A DNA stretch of 64,000 nt from Capsicum annuum (GCF_002878395.1 NC_061115.1:55065937-55129936); one strand, 5' to 3'; shown: positions 12,385-24,426, counted from the first letter of the stretch. Translations and numbers: made by a program. Notes: a model not told the origin generated them from the letters alone.

Positions 12385-13299
12385 TATGAAATTCAAGAGG
12401 GGGTGAATTGAAAAAATCTTTCTTGAGTCGACTGGTCAGTCTTGACATTCAACTCACCTGAAGAATAGACTACCAAACACAACAAATTATGTTTAAAATT
12501 ATTAGCAGATAAATAAGTAAATAAACAAATGCCATAGAAATTCATCCTGGTTCATAACATCAATATAACTCTTACTTCCAGTCCTCTTAGGTTTCAAAGA
12601 TTTACTTAAAGTCTTTCAAAGTAGAGTAAAAGGACAAAGGTATTAGACAAGCTTTGAATCTTATTTTACAATTCAGTTCTTGTGACACAACCTTAATTGG
12701 TATGACTAAGTTCACTCGATCTTTCACTTTCTTTACTATTGAAAACTAATAAGTATAAAGGTTTATTGACACTAGGATTGAGACACACTAAGAATTTCCC
12801 ATGAAGTTTCATGAGGTCTTTGGCTTTTAATCCTCTCTTTTATTCCCTTCACCTGATTTGGCTTCTTGCTCTACAAGGAAACCCAAGGGATTTATTATCA
12901 ATTAATGACTTGAATTTATTATTGATTAAGGGTTACTACCATCTAATAGGTCCATATCAGATATGTTTGTACATCTGATGAAGCATTCTTTTCTCAAACT
13001 CAAGCTCACAACTGTACATGTCCATACCAAATATGTCCATATAAAGGGTATTCTCTTCTTTCTTTGCAAACTTTCTTGTGGTATTCCATTTTGATTAATT
13101 AGTGGTCACCTTCCTTATACTTTAAGATCTGATGAGGTCTTAACTTTTATGCTTCTAGATTTAGGACTACCTAAGATATTCCTCTATAATTTGCTCCTAG
13201 AAGATGTTTCTTGATGTGATCATATCTTCAGTGTATCCGACATATATTTGTTTATTTGCTTGTTATTATTAAATATTATATGTAAATATGGGGATAACA
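12385..13299 (-). repeat. Element C (copia), 3' LTR
   Basis: On the minus strand the LTR starts TGTTATCCCC at 13299, right after a polypurine tract, and ends near the block CAATTCACCCCCTCTTGAAT (complement of 12390-12410), which I know from the end region of many plant Ty1/copia LTRs. The left boundary is approximate (12375-12395). The matching 5' LTR was not found, so the element is truncated at its start. Confidence 0.65.
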
Positions 13300-13300
13300 A

Positions 13301-13313
13301 TCTCCTCTTTTTT
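13301..13313 (-). other. C polypurine tract
   Basis: The minus strand reads AAAAAAGAGGAGA immediately before the LTR start. This is the position and composition expected for the plus-strand primer in SIRE-like copia elements. Confidence 0.75.
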
Positions 13314-13349
13314 GATAATGACAAACAAAAAACATTAGTTGACTTTTTT

Positions 13350-15060
13350 GTTCTTTCATTCGACTTGCTTCCACTTTCTTATTGACTCTTTTGCCTTTGT
13401 TATTATTGAATCAACTTCTTGAGCATTTGTAGGTGACTGAATGACTCTCCCCTTACTTGGAGAACTATCTAATATTTTATCTTTCTCCCCCGTTCGACAT
13501 AATAAAAAAGAACAAAGTACACACATAAAAGGTATATGCCAAATAATAAAATAGGAACATAGGAGATAAGCAGTCAATGCAGCATGCAAAAATAACAAAA
13601 AAAGTGTAGCAAGACAAGTTAAAATGTCAATTACAAAGATACAAGAAAAAGGGACAGTACCCCTTAAAAAGTCATCATCTCAACGTTTGGCAAGAAAATA
13701 TTATGACCAAAGAGATCATAGCACTTTTTGATGTTTTTGAGAAGCTGAAGTAGGAATTCTAGACTGATATGGCAAGTTCGTTGTTAGAGTAGTTGGATTG
13801 GGTCATGATGGATTCTATGCGGTCAAAAAATCTATTGAAGAGCTTGACACCTTCCTGCTTCAATCGATCAAAGGTTAGATGCACCTTACCTACATCAATA
13901 CCTAACTGCAGTAACCTTGTATTTGACTCTTGAAGAACCATCAACCCTTCCTCAATAGCCTTGAGCTGATCCTTGAACTCCTCAAATTCCTTCAACATAG
14001 GAAACACAAGATTAGATACATATTTGCTTATCTTGGGAGGATCTGAACTTGCTTTTGCAGATTTTTTTTTGAACCATTCATTATCCGCCAAGACGTATCC
14101 CATGATGCCAAAGATATTGGAGTCATAAGTTACAGAGACTTCCACAATCAGGTATGCAAATAGGTTGATAGAGTAGTACATGAGATTTCTGGTGATCAGC
14201 AGTCCATAAGGAAGGATAGCAGAGGCATGAGAATCTGTAGCACTTTCCAGCATATATTCTCAAAACCAAATGGCCCATTTAATCTTATACTTTTTCACCA
14301 TGCATTACAGTACACATAAATCACTACAAGTCACATTAATAAGATACTCCTTTAAAGGAATGAGAGTGGTGTCAATAATATGATCCAAGATTATATACTT
14401 GAAGTAGAGAGATAGGGGATCAAAATTAGACAAACATACGACTGGTTCAGATAGACTTTTTATCTTCCTCAAAGCTAACTTTAAAATTCATAGGCCAGGT
14501 ACCACTCATGAAGGGAATTACCCGAGATAACTTAATGTCGAAAACTTTTTCAAATAAGAAATCATTGAGGATGATTATTATTCCCAGGACAAGAGTTTCT
14601 AGTTTGCCATTGTCTTGAGAAAGGCAGAGATTTGCATAGAACATGCACACGGGGTCCCCATATAATTCCATCCTATAGACGAAAAAAACCATGGATAAGT
14701 CTTGGGATTTAAAGAAAGGAATTACATTGAAGTGAGATTTCTGTAACTGAGAGAAATTAACAACTCGACCAGGCAGAATTGAGAAATTTTTGATGGTAAC
14801 AAGATTTTCCCTTTGAGAGCTAGTACAAAACTTGTGCATCTCATCTAGTGAAAGGGATACATAGGGGATTAGTTAGATTTCTTAATAGATGAGATGGGGA
14901 TCAGGGATGAGAAATTCTTGGGAGCAGATGAGTGTAAAGAATGCGAAGAGGCTTTCTTAGAGGAACCATAGATAAGAATAGGATCAAAATTTTCAAAATG
15001 GCAATCTGGAGGGTTCTTAAGAAGATTAGCCATTGATATAGTTCTTGTCATATTGGGAAA
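13350..15060 (-). pseudogene. C envelope-like ORF / plant transposon-protein domain (3' part)
   Basis: Three minus-strand open pieces lie between RNase H and the 3' LTR, where SIRE/Maximus elements carry their extra 'envelope-like' ORF. The 14869-15051 piece is basic and Ser-rich. The 14447-14839 piece (130 codons) holds 'PGRVVNFSQLQKSHFNVIPF' and 'NDFLFEKVFDIKLSRVIPFM'. The 13759-14253 piece (164 codons) holds 'DSHASAILPYGLLITRNLM', which I associate with the 'putative plant transposon protein' domain, followed by a Glu/Lys/Leu-rich heptad stretch (about residues 85-145) that looks like a coiled coil. A further piece runs to 13356. Function in the family is unknown; entry or packaging roles are only proposed. 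Frame breaks and a 2.4-kb LTR insertion inactivate it. Confidence 0.6.
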
Positions 15061-15074
15061 GGTATTCTTGGAAG

Positions 15075-17478
15075 TGTAACACCCCGAAAAACGGGTCCCG
15101 GAGCATCACACGGTGCTTGAGGCTACGAGTAGCCCCAAGCTAACCCTTTGAGCCATTTTCATTCAGTTCAACACAAATCAACGGGGTTTCCATAAATAAC
15201 CCTCAAATATTAACAGAGTAATCATCATCCAAGAATAAAAGAATTTCAGAAAGATAACAAAATACGACTTATTAGTCAACTCCCAACATCTATACTAGTT
15301 TGACAAGCCTCTAAGAGAATCAATAAAACCAGTGATCCATTGAGACATGCCCTAACTGACTCATACTCAGTTATCAAATATAAACAATTCCGTGAAACCA
15401 ACATCAGACATCACGTCCTTGGAACATGAGGACTCACCATAATAGAGGATGTAGAACAGCGTGCCCAAAGAATCACTGTCGAACCTGGAACTGAGCACCT
15501 GACCCTACATTCTGAGAAAATGCATCCCACATCTGAAGATATGGGTTAGTACCATGGAAAGGGACCAAGTATATGGAGGTGTATGCAATTTTATTAATAT
15601 CATCATCACAAATATTTATAAGAAATATGCAGGATGTATGAAAGACTCACATAGCCCGAACAAAATCATCATAATCATAAGAGGATGAAATAAGTACAAT
15701 AACACATGTGAGTCATCATATAATTTGTCAATCACTTTCAGTTCATCAACAATATCAATTCTCATAATATAAATATCATTTAAATCTTTTGAAAGAATAA
15801 CTTTCACAATTCCACTTTCAAATCACTTCACCGTTCACCATACACACAAGGAAACACACACATATACCGACATAAACCATGTGAGTTACATGGAGTCCAA
15901 CGTACAACCCACGTTGGGGAGAGCCGTCCTATCCTTTCCATCAGAGTAGGACTATCGATATCAAATTCACACAAACTAGTGATCACTATATAAATCAGCC
16001 TCAGGATCACTCCTATGGGGGCACGTAGTTCTAGGAAAGTAAGGTCCCTTTATACCTCCCAATCGGTGCTAAAGATTTCTCCTAGACTTAGCTCAGATCA
16101 TTTCAAAGACAATCCATAATAAAATAATTTTAGTAATATACAAATATACATCGGGAGCCATCATGCTTCCCATCTATCAAAATCAACCACGTTGTGGATT
16201 TCTTTCACACTGGAGTTCAAAATAATTCCATTAAGACCAAAAGGTCAAATCATTCAAAATATCTCAAATATTCAATATCAGCGTGCTTATAACACATACT
16301 TTCTCAAAAAAACACAATTTCTAATGGGGATTCATGACCCAAATATCAAAATCATGATAAATATCGTTCAACATTCATACTTTATACCTCCACACATGTA
16401 AATTCATCTTTCAAAATCATAAACATCAAGATTTCATAATAATCATCATAAGATATCGGTTCATGCTTCAAATTCTTAAAAAAATCAAATAAAAATCATG
16501 CCTTTGTAAAAAAAATTACTTTTGGGTACAAGAACGAAAGAGAGTTCTTGTTGAAAAATCCCACATACCTTGAATGATGAACTTTAGATCGATACTTATT
16601 TTTGAGATGTTAATCGTTCCTTTGAATGATGGTTCTTGGATTTCTTGAACTAGGAACTTGGAATCTTGAATAAATTTGCAGAATTAATGGTGAACTTTGG
16701 AGGTTCTTTAAGTTGGATGCAGGAGCTTAGGGTTTTCTTTTTGAGAGAATTTGATGAATATAACATATAATGATTATAATAGGCTTTAATATAGGGTTTG
16801 GATGGATTTTGGGTGAGGGGGAGTGACCAAAACGCCCCTAAAAAATCAAATAATTCTTGAATCTATCCTTTGGTGGACTGTTTTGATAGTCTGAAATAGA
16901 TCAACCATAATCTTTTACTCCGATATCCAAATTGGATGAAACCAATTTCATTAGAAAGAGAAATCTCATATATTTCCGTTGATATATATTATCTCACCCT
17001 GATCATTGTGTACGAGGAGTTATAATCGTTTGAAGTTGACCTAAAAATTTGCTTTTGATAGGCTGAAGTAGATTGACCATAACTTTTTACTTCGATAGAC
17101 AAATTGGATGAAACCAATTTCATTGGAAAGAGGACTCGCAGATATTTCCATTGATATATAGTAGATCACCCAAATCATTATGTACAATAAGTTATGATCG
17201 TTTAAAGTTGGAGAAAAAATACGCCAGGCCTCAGTACTTTTTCCTACACGTTTTACTGTTCACTACTATTCACGGTTCGATCGGAATTTTCATAACTCGT
17301 CGCTTGGGTGTCCGTTTTGGATGATCCATATATAGTTGGAAAGCTTATTCGATAGTCTACGTAATAGTGGGTCATAATCTAAAATATTCCACACGAAAAA
17401 TTTATAATTCATTCTAGAATATAGAACCCAACACGTTTACGCACAAAATTTTAACAAAATTTTTTTCGGGGTATTACA
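15075..17478 (-). repeat. Solo LTR D (2.4 kb) inside element C
   Basis: The ends are TGTAACACCCCGAAAAA on the left and its near-complement ending 'ttcggggtattaca' on the right. This extended inverted end is typical of Tekay-type LTRs. The left end resembles the Y LTR (49585), with the blocks 'catcacac(a/g)gtgctt' and 'ctacgagtagcc', and the orientation is minus. No internal domain follows, so it is a solo LTR. The flanking five bases (GGAAG and TAGGG) do not match. A leader with a donor-like site lies at 16567-16568 (minus). Confidence 0.8.
16869..17221. repeat. Direct duplication (~175 bp) inside LTR D
   Basis: Two imperfect copies, about 16869-17045 and 17051-17221, share 'gatgaaaccaatttcatt', 'aaattggatgaaacc' and 'tatttcc(g/a)ttgatatata'. 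They sit in the promoter-upstream part of the LTR, where other families here carry palindrome islands. Confidence 0.75.
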
Positions 17479-17799
17479 TAGGGTTTAAAAAAAGTTTAAA
17501 GGAAGATGAAGGGTTATAAAGATGTAAAGGTGTAAAGTAAATGTAGGAGAAATAGAAGAGAGGTGAAGTGCGTGGAGGCGACTAGTGAAAACAATGGACG
17601 TTATACTTTTTTGGTAAAAGAGAAGGTTAAAGAGGCAATAATTAAGGAGAGAGAAAAATGAGGCGAGAAACGATGGTAAAAAGGAGATGATGGTGTTGAG
17701 TCAGAATAGGGTTTACCACAAATAAAATATAAAAAATAAAAATAGAAAATAAACCAAACATCATTAATGCACTTTATTTCAAGTCTATGTATTAAGGAA
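17479..17799 (-). pseudogene. C spacer / start of envelope-like ORF
   Basis: This stretch lies between LTR D and RNase H of element C. It is AT- and purine-rich on the plus strand and should hold the pol end and the start of the envelope-like ORF. I see no recognisable domain in it, only position in support. Confidence 0.3.
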
Positions 17800-18125
17800 T
17801 GAAATTATTTTTCTAACAAAGGTTTTGTAAAAATATTAGCCAACTGATTTTCTGAATAAAATTTTTTTAAAAAGAAATCTGCATTTTCTACATAATCTCA
17901 AATAAAATGATGCTTGATGTTAATATGTTTAGCTGGAGAGTGATGCACAAAATATTTTGATAAGCTAATTCCATTGGTGTTGTCACATATTATAGGCACA
18001 AATTCAAAAAATAAATTAAAATCAAGTAAATACTGCATAATCCATAAGATTTGAGTACCACAACTTCTAATGGCTATGTATTCAGCTTAGGTGGTTGATA
18101 GAGCAACTAAAGTTTGTTTCTTGAT
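17800..18125 (-). pseudogene. C RNase H remnant (Ty1/copia)
   Basis: Reading the minus strand gives 'AEYIAI' (about 18075), 'CGTQILWIMQYLL', then 'PIICDNTNGISLSKYFVHHS', where the CDNT block holds a catalytic Asp, and 'KHINIKHHFI' with the final conserved His region, ending in 'NQLANIFTKPL'. These are the standard landmarks of copia RNase H. A stop replaces one residue before AEY and another in the 'HHFI*DYVE' stretch. Confidence 0.8.
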
Positions 18126-18389
18126 ATGCAATGAAATTAGGGCATTTCCATGCATCTAATATGTCTCACTATTACTTTTTCTATCATTATTATCACCTAC
18201 AAAATCATCCTCTAAATAGCCAATTAAATCAAAGTATGAGGAATAAGGTAGTCCAATGTTTTATGTCCCAGTGAGATATATAGTGATTTTTGTTATGATA
18301 GTCAGATAGGAATATTTGGGAGATGATTGGAACCTTTCACATTTGCCTACACTGAACATAATATCTTGTTGACTTATGGTAAAGTAGAG

Positions 18390-19270
18390 AATGATCCAAT
18401 CATCCCTCTGTATGTCTTTTCATCAACAACCTTTTTGGATGTGTCTGAATCGAGAGTTGTGGAATACTGATTGGAGTTTTATAAGCATTTTCTTTTTCCA
18501 TGTAGAACTTCTTGATGAGTTCTTTTGTATATTTGGCTTGAATGATAAATGTACTTTTGGGAGTTTTCTTGATTTGTAGTCCCAATATGAATGTGAGTTC
18601 TCCCGTAAAACTCATTTCTAATTCTCATTAATCAAATTTGCAAATTTTTCATACAAGGACACGTTAGGAGTACCAAAGATAATATTATCAACATAAATTT
18701 ACATAATGAGTAGATTAGAATCTAGATTTTGAGTAAAAATAATGGTATCAATTTGACCTCTTTGAAAATTATTGTTTAATAGAAAAGTACTCAGCTTCTT
18801 ATAACAAGCCTTTGGGGCTTGTTTGAGACCATTGAGTGCTTTTGATAATTTGAAAACCTGATTTGGATAGTAAGGATTTTCGAAGCCAGGAGGTTGTTTT
18901 ACATAAACTTCCTCATGAATAAACCCATTTGGAAAAGCACTCTCAACATCAATTTAAAATAATTTAAAATATTTGAAGGCAACAAAATCTAACAAAATTC
19001 AAATTAATTCTAACCTCACGACAGGAGTAAAGGTTTCGTCGTAATCAATACCTTCCTATTGGGAGTAGCCTTGAGCTATGAGTCTGGCTTTATTCCCAAC
19101 AACCTTACCTTCTTCTTTTAATTTATTCTTGTAAACCTATCTGGATCCAACAATGAAATAGTTCTTGGGTTTCTTAACTAGGTTCCAGACTTGATTTCAT
19201 TCAAACTATTCTAATTCTTCCTTCATGGCCTTGACCCATGACTCATATTTGATGGATTGGGCTATATTTG
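18390..19270 (-). pseudogene. C reverse transcriptase remnant (Ty1/copia)
   Basis: The minus strand shows 'GFIHEEVYVKQPPGFENP' (about 18930), 'FKLSKALNGLKQAPKACYKK' (about 18830; usually KALYGLKQAPRAWY) and the catalytic block 'IYVDNIIFGTPN' (about 18670-18705). Copia RTs have YVDD here, so the second catalytic Asp is Asn, a G-to-A change. The thumb region, 'FILGLQIKKTPKSTFIIQ', is open at 18400-18615. Several frameshifts and stops lie between these blocks. Confidence 0.85.
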
Positions 19271-19479
19271 GGACACAAGAGCAAAAAATACTTATTTTCT
19301 TAATGAGGATCTTGTTGGCATCTTATCATTTAGATTTCCAATGATAAATTCATTAGGAAAACTTGCATTGTGTCTCCATAATCTTGGTATATTTGTTTTT
19401 AATATGTTGTCAATGGGAGCTAACTCTTGATAAACTGTTGTTGACTCATCTGTTGGTTATTCAGAAGTTAAGCCTACTT

Positions 19480-20470
19480 TGACTCCTAACTGTAGATCAT
19501 TTTCTTGGTCTTTATCAAAATTCAAGCTCATAGGAGAGTGATTAGTTTCATCAAAAACAATATGCATAGATTCTTGACCACATAGTGGCCGTTTAATATA
19601 GGCTCTGTAAACACGACTGGTGGGATAGTACCCAAGATAATACCTTCATCACTTCATAGGTTAAACTTCATAAGTTATTCTTACCATTGTTGTGGATAAA
19701 GCATTTGCATCCAAAAGGATAAAAATAACCTATATTAGGATTTTTGCCTCTTCTCAACTCATAGGGAGTTTTTTTTAGGATTGTTCTAATGAGATCTATT
19801 GAGAATGTGACATGCTATGCATACCGCCACTACCCAAAAATGATCTGGTGATATATGTTCTAGAAGCATAGTTGTTATGGTCTCTGGTAAAGATCTGTTC
19901 ATTTGTTCCATCAACACCATTTTGTTGGGGTGATCAAGGAGGTGTAAAGCTCTAAGAGTAGCCGTTTTGACCACAGTATTCCTTAAAAGCTTTATTTTTA
20001 AATTCTCTTCCATGATCACTATGAACATAGGTGATGAAATATTTTGCTTCTCTTTATACTCTTCTACAAAATATCCTAAAATTAGTGAATATATCATGCT
20101 TGTGAGAAAGAAAAATTACCCAATTAAAACAAGAATAATCATCAACAATAAAAAATACATGTCTTTTTCCACCAATATTTTTGGTCTTGCTGGGGCCAGT
20201 TAAATTTATATGGATTGTTTGAAGAGGTTTGGTATATCTTTGACTTTCAATGATGTCTAATTATTTTTACAAAGTTTGCAAGCATCGCATATGTTATCTT
20301 TCTTAAATATTATCTTTGGCATACCTTTCACTAGTTCAAGTCTAAAGAATTTTTTGATGGCATGCATGCTGGCATTCAAGATTTTTGTGCCACAACCATG
20401 TATCGTTGGTTTGCATAGTGAGATAAGTTAGATAAGAAAAATCAATATTATTAAGAACATAAATATTCAA
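19480..20470 (-). pseudogene. C integrase remnant (Ty1/copia)
   Basis: In minus-strand order: a zinc-binding part with 'ICDACKLCKN' (about 20270-20300), the first catalytic Asp in 'FIVDDYSCFNWV' (about 20155), the second in 'VHSDHGREFKNKAF' (about 20000), and the Glu in 'LMEQMNRSLPE' (about 19900), followed by 'HFWVVAVCIACHILNR' (19786). Downstream 'KRPLCGQESMHIVFDETNH' (about 19560) is the usual integrase tail. The DDE residues can still be read, but they lie in different frames with stops between. Integrase follows protease and precedes RT, the copia gene order. Confidence 0.85.
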
Positions 20471-20689
20471 CACGTTCACTGATAAGAGAAATGTTTTCTT
20501 TTAGTCTTGGTGTAGCAACTCTCAGATTTGAAGGATACTCAAAATCCTGTGTCACATAGTTGACTGATACTCAGTACATTATCTTTGAGTCTGTCCATGA
20601 GATAGACTTCAACAAGTTTGCAGGAGGAGTTGAGCTTTATTGAGCCAACTCCTATGATGTCACCTTTGGCATTATCTCCAAATCTAACT

Positions 20690-21450
20690 GATCCTCCTTA
20701 AATTTTCTTAGAGAAAAAAATTATTGTCATAAGTCTAGAACATCTGCTATTGATGACCCATATTTCTTTCATATAGCTTTTGCAAATATATACCTAAAAA
20801 ATAAGAAAATTATTTTGTTTAGGTACTCAAGTGGTCTTGGGTCCTTGAGGGTTAGATGTACTTCCTTTATGTTGCCAAACCCATACACTTTTAGACCTTT
20901 TTCTATAGTTGTGTGATTTGTGTCCCTTTTTGCCACAAGGGTAGAAGAAAACTGGTCCTTGATAAGAGAATGAGGTTTTAGCCAACTCAAATGATCTTGA
21001 TAAGGATCTTGATTTAGTTTTAAAAGAATTTGATCTTACAAAACTGTGACTTTGTTATTTTCTAATGTTGTTTAACTCAATTTTTACATCATTAAGTTCT
21101 TTTTTAAGCAAGTCAATTTCTATTTGACATGCATCAATTTCAATTTGCCATTTTTTTAATTTCCTTTTGAAGTTTTCCTTTTATCTTAGCTTCCCAATTT
21201 TTCTTTTTTTTAACAAGTTTATTGTATTTATCAATCACTTTTTGAAGCTCGTCAACAATCATATCAAGATTCATTTGATGAAGGGTGCAATTACGACAAT
21301 TAAAGGGTTTTACCTTACTGTTGGCCATGAAGCACATGTTGTTAATTTCTGTCTCTTATTCAGTTTCATCTTCATCACTACATGCCCCAAAGTTTTTTTT
21401 TCTTTTATGAAATATTTCAAGGTGATTATTGAGCATGAAGTTTTGTTATA
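20690..21450 (-). pseudogene. C gag C-terminal part and protease remnant
   Basis: Gag: 'SDEDETE' then 'INNMCFMANSKVKPF' (21337 downward), the acidic stretch plus CFMAN/CLMAN motif I associate with SIRE-type gag, then a Lys/Glu-rich helix and the trace of a zinc knuckle ('CGKKGHKSHNY', about 20920) with 'NPQGPKTT' linker. Protease: 'IWVINSRCSRLMT' (about 20725-20765), equal to WxLDSGCSRHMTG, but DSG has become NSR, so the catalytic Asp is lost. The start of gag and the 5' LTR are missing beyond about 21450. Confidence 0.75.
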
Positions 21451-21976
21451 AATTTTTATGAATTAAAGCATGAATTCTAAGTCCTATGAAAAAGAAATGA
21501 GTTTTCAAGAAGATTATGCTCTTAAGCTACATTGTTAAGTTATATAACATGATTTAAAGAAACGCTTGATCCTTTCATCCTAAAATAAGACACGAAATCC
21601 ACAATTGTTCATTCTGCTTATGAATTAGAGAAAGAGAAGCATAACTAGTTTTCAGTCTATAAATCCTTATTCGATTTAAGGTGGATTTCTTAAAGTATGA
21701 GCATATAAGTATTCTAAGAGTAGTATTTATCACTAAAAAAGGAATGCAGATGAGAGTATCCTAAATTCCTAGAAACTATGAGCCACCGTAGGTTAAACTT
21801 TTTCCCAGTATGGATGAAGTTCAGTGATCGCATAAGTTAAGGTTTTAATCTGATGGAAAGGACATTATAGCTCTCCCCAAAATGGGTAAGATATTGGACT
21901 CCATGTTATCTCATATGGTTTTTGTCGGTTATAACAATCTTCCAGAATAAAGAATAAAGTAAAGCTTTTAGAAACA
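21451..21976 (+). repeat. LTR-like relic
   Basis: No gene is seen. Blocks such as 'aagagtagtatttatcac' and 'actatgagccaccgtagg' resemble, in order, the 'gtagaaattagcaccgag' and 'ccagcataggttga' blocks of the G1 LTR (25305-25420), so this is probably the second half of another plus-strand gypsy LTR. The similarity is weak and the boundaries are only set by neighbours. Confidence 0.4.
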
Positions 21977-22615
21977 TAGTAAAACACCCTAGGTTTTGAC
22001 CCTTAGAAATTTCTCAGTTTTCGGTTTCTGGACATTATACAACTTGGGGTACTTCACATATGATATGGTACAGTTTGATTGGTCTTGGTCATGCGGTAAC
22101 TAGTGTGGGTTGGTTGGTTTCTATTCAAGGTATGGTTGGGACATACTAGTCATATCTTAGGGTACTAGTAGTATGTTGCCAATTGTATGTGACCCTATGT
22201 TTAACCTAGAGGATTCTATTCTTCCTAAGGTATAGTTTTAGGGTACTGGTCGTATGGTTGGGAACAGTTTGGCCATGGTGGTCGTATGTTCGAAAGTGTT
22301 GGGATCCATTGAGAGTTCTAGGGTACGAGATAAGGGTACCACTCATACCCTAGGGTATAATTTGGTGGAGGATGTTCATACATTTATGTGGGAATTTTAT
22401 GTAGTTTATGTTGGGGGGTAATATGGAAATTTTCACTCTTAACCTCTTAAGGCCCCACGACATAAAATACTATTGGGACATCATTTACCCGTGAATTCTC
22501 AATCTAAAACACTTTAAACTCTCTCAAATTCACTCAAGGGTCTCGAGTTAAACAAAGGATAGGGTTTCATTAAAAGTGATCAATTAACGCTTTAAGGGGT
22601 AATTCTCTACGTCTT
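21977..22615 (+). repeat. LTR W, first part
   Basis: It starts at about 'tagtaaaacaccct', a mutated TGTAACACC-type end. A low-complexity island at about 22060-22380 has two or more copies of a 'tagggtact(a/g)gt(a/c)gtatg' unit. A leader follows and ends at GTCTT (22611-22615), where element X is inserted. The reading resumes at 61577 with '..cttcataatctaaggtacg', which has the form of a leader end with splice donor. Confidence 0.65.
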
Positions 22616-22957
22616 TGTCACGACTCGAGCCTACCCCCTAGTAGCGACAATGGTGCTTATGGTCATAGGTGACCACAAGCTAACCAGTGAACTAGTACCT
22701 ACTGTGAGCAATGAATAAAATAGTAATAATAGACATGTGCAGAAACAATTGATAAATCCATAAGGTCTGAATATAGAAAATACGTTTTACTCTCGTCTGA
22801 ACAATTGATAAAAACTGTTTAAAATAAACCAATTGTCTAACTGACTATCTGAATGTCTGAAATTCTCTAAACTGAATGACTGTGGATTTGATGGGAAAAA
22901 ACCCCAACTAACTCCAACTGACAAAGTAAAATAAATGCTAAAATAACTAAATGAAAG
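22616..22957 (-). repeat. X 3' LTR, piece 1
   Basis: TGTCACGACTCGAGCCTACC matches the 5' LTR start at 59177 and continues colinearly ('gtgaactagtacctactgtg', 'aacaattgataaatccataa') to the insertion point of T at GAAAG (22953-22957). No gene. Confidence 0.9.
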
Positions 22958-23838
22958 TGATGTTGGGTGTATTTATGCACTCTAGTGTTACTATTCTAGT
23001 TTAGTTAGCCTTGTTTTGAGGATAATTCATGTGCTTTATGTGTTAATATAATATAAATGAGCATATAAGTGTCCAAGTGTATGATTGTAATGGTTAAAAG
23101 TTTTTCCAAACAAGTTTGTACTTAACTGAGTCATTTAGTGTTTAATCCGGAAAACTAGTTTTACTAGCTTGAGCTAGTTGTGTGTCTAGTGGCTTCGTTT
23201 GATTCTAATATGTTTAATGAGTTTCAAATAGTTTAAATGTGTAAATATATGTTGAACAACTTGTTTGTATTGTGCAAATTTCAATGGGATTAATTCTAGA
23301 GTCAGAACAATAAGTGAAGATCATTGTGAATTAGCCTTATCTTAACTCTTATTTTTATTCGTCGTTGAGAATATTGTGTTGTTATGATCTATAATATGTG
23401 GTGTGTGTTATTTTAGGAAGTTTTGTGAGCTGAATATGGTGATATATTGATGGTATAAAGGCTGAAAATTCATGGTAAATACACCACAATACAAAGTATG
23501 AAATATGGGACGATAAAGACTTAGCCAAAATTTTGGACACAACTTCCAGTGTTTACGGGCGATGAGCGTGCGTCGCACCCTACATTTTTTAGCACTACTT
23601 ATGCGACGCATGCTACATTCCCATGTCAAAATGGCATGACACATCCTAATCCTAATAGTTAAGTAATTGGCCATTATTAAGATACTACATACTCCTAGGA
23701 GGTTAGGTATTATTCCACTTCAAATAAATTACATTGACCTATTCCGAGGAGGTTAGGTAGTGTTCCAATAGATATATATATATTACATTGCACATGTTGA
23801 GGGAATATATGTAATTTTGGATTTTGTGATGTCTTGGT
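22958..23838 (+). repeat. T left LTR, piece 1
   Basis: It matches the complement of 37000-37880 base by base with scattered differences (for example 'gtatttatgcactctagtg' and 'gagcatataagtgtccaagt' are shared). A GC-rich piece near 23555-23650 holds 'gtgcgtcgcac' and 'gcgacgcatgc' palindromes. It ends at TTGGT (23834-23838), the insertion site of G1. Confidence 0.9.
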
Positions 23839-24055
23839 TGTAATACCCCATACATTTTCCTAGCTTAAAATTGTCTCAAAAATATTAGAAACTTTCCTTG
23901 AAAGATAAATTCACTTTTGTAAACATGGTATTTTTAATATTTTCACTTTTTTTTCATGTGGGAAATTGAATTATATTTCTAATGATACCAATTTTGTCAA
24001 AATTCAACATCGGAGGAGAAAGTTATGGCCAAAATACAGAAGGCAGTAAAACTGC

Positions 24056-24360
24056 CTAGATGCGACGGTAAGGCCGACGGACCATCGAACTAGCGATGGA
24101 CCATCGCCCATGACCGTCGCAAAAAGGTAGCGTGAGCTATCTTTTGCCTAGGAGTGACGACCCAGGATAACAGACCGTCGAACTATCGACAGAACGTCGC
24201 TCAGTCCGTCGCAAGGGAAATAGTGAGGCCACCTTCTGGATAAGGTGCGATGGACCGTCGCACAAGCCGTCGCAGCCAAAACAGTGAGACCCCATTCTGC
24301 CTAGAAGCGACGGTCAGGGCCGAAGGACCGTCAACCCAGCGATGGACCATCTCAGGTCCC
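24056..24360 (+). repeat. Palindrome-rich GC island in G1 LTR
   Basis: Three to four imperfect units of about 85 bases each carry CGACGG...CCGTCG type palindromes (for example 'gatggaccgtcgcacaagcc' and 'gaccgtcgaactatcgac'). GC content is plainly higher than around it. The 3' LTR copy (about 31745-32045) has the same layout with many C/G to T/A changes. It ends about 60 bases before the TATA box. Confidence 0.85.
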
Positions 24361-24414
24361 GTTCAATTTTTTTAAGTCATTTTAACATGGGTATTTTGGT
24401 CATTTACCACCTAC

Positions 24415-24426
24415 TTATATATATTA
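24415..24426 (+). promoter_or_regulatory. TATA box of G1 LTR
   Basis: TTATATATATTA is preceded by 'ggtcatttaccaccta' and followed after about 30 bases by the pyrimidine/CAA-rich leader. The 3' LTR has 'ttatatatac' at 32101-32110 in the same context. Retention of this box in both copies supports a real promoter in the ancestor. Confidence 0.7.

Noticed and set aside
15075..17478. DNA transposon with terminal inverted repeats TGTAACACCCCG
   Set aside because: Tekay-type LTRs have this extended inverted end, and the interior resembles the Y LTR family. No transposase or matching duplication.
24056..24360. CRISPR-like array of short repeats
   Set aside because: Units are imperfect, adjacent, without unique spacers, and sit in a plant LTR between the LTR start and TATA box.
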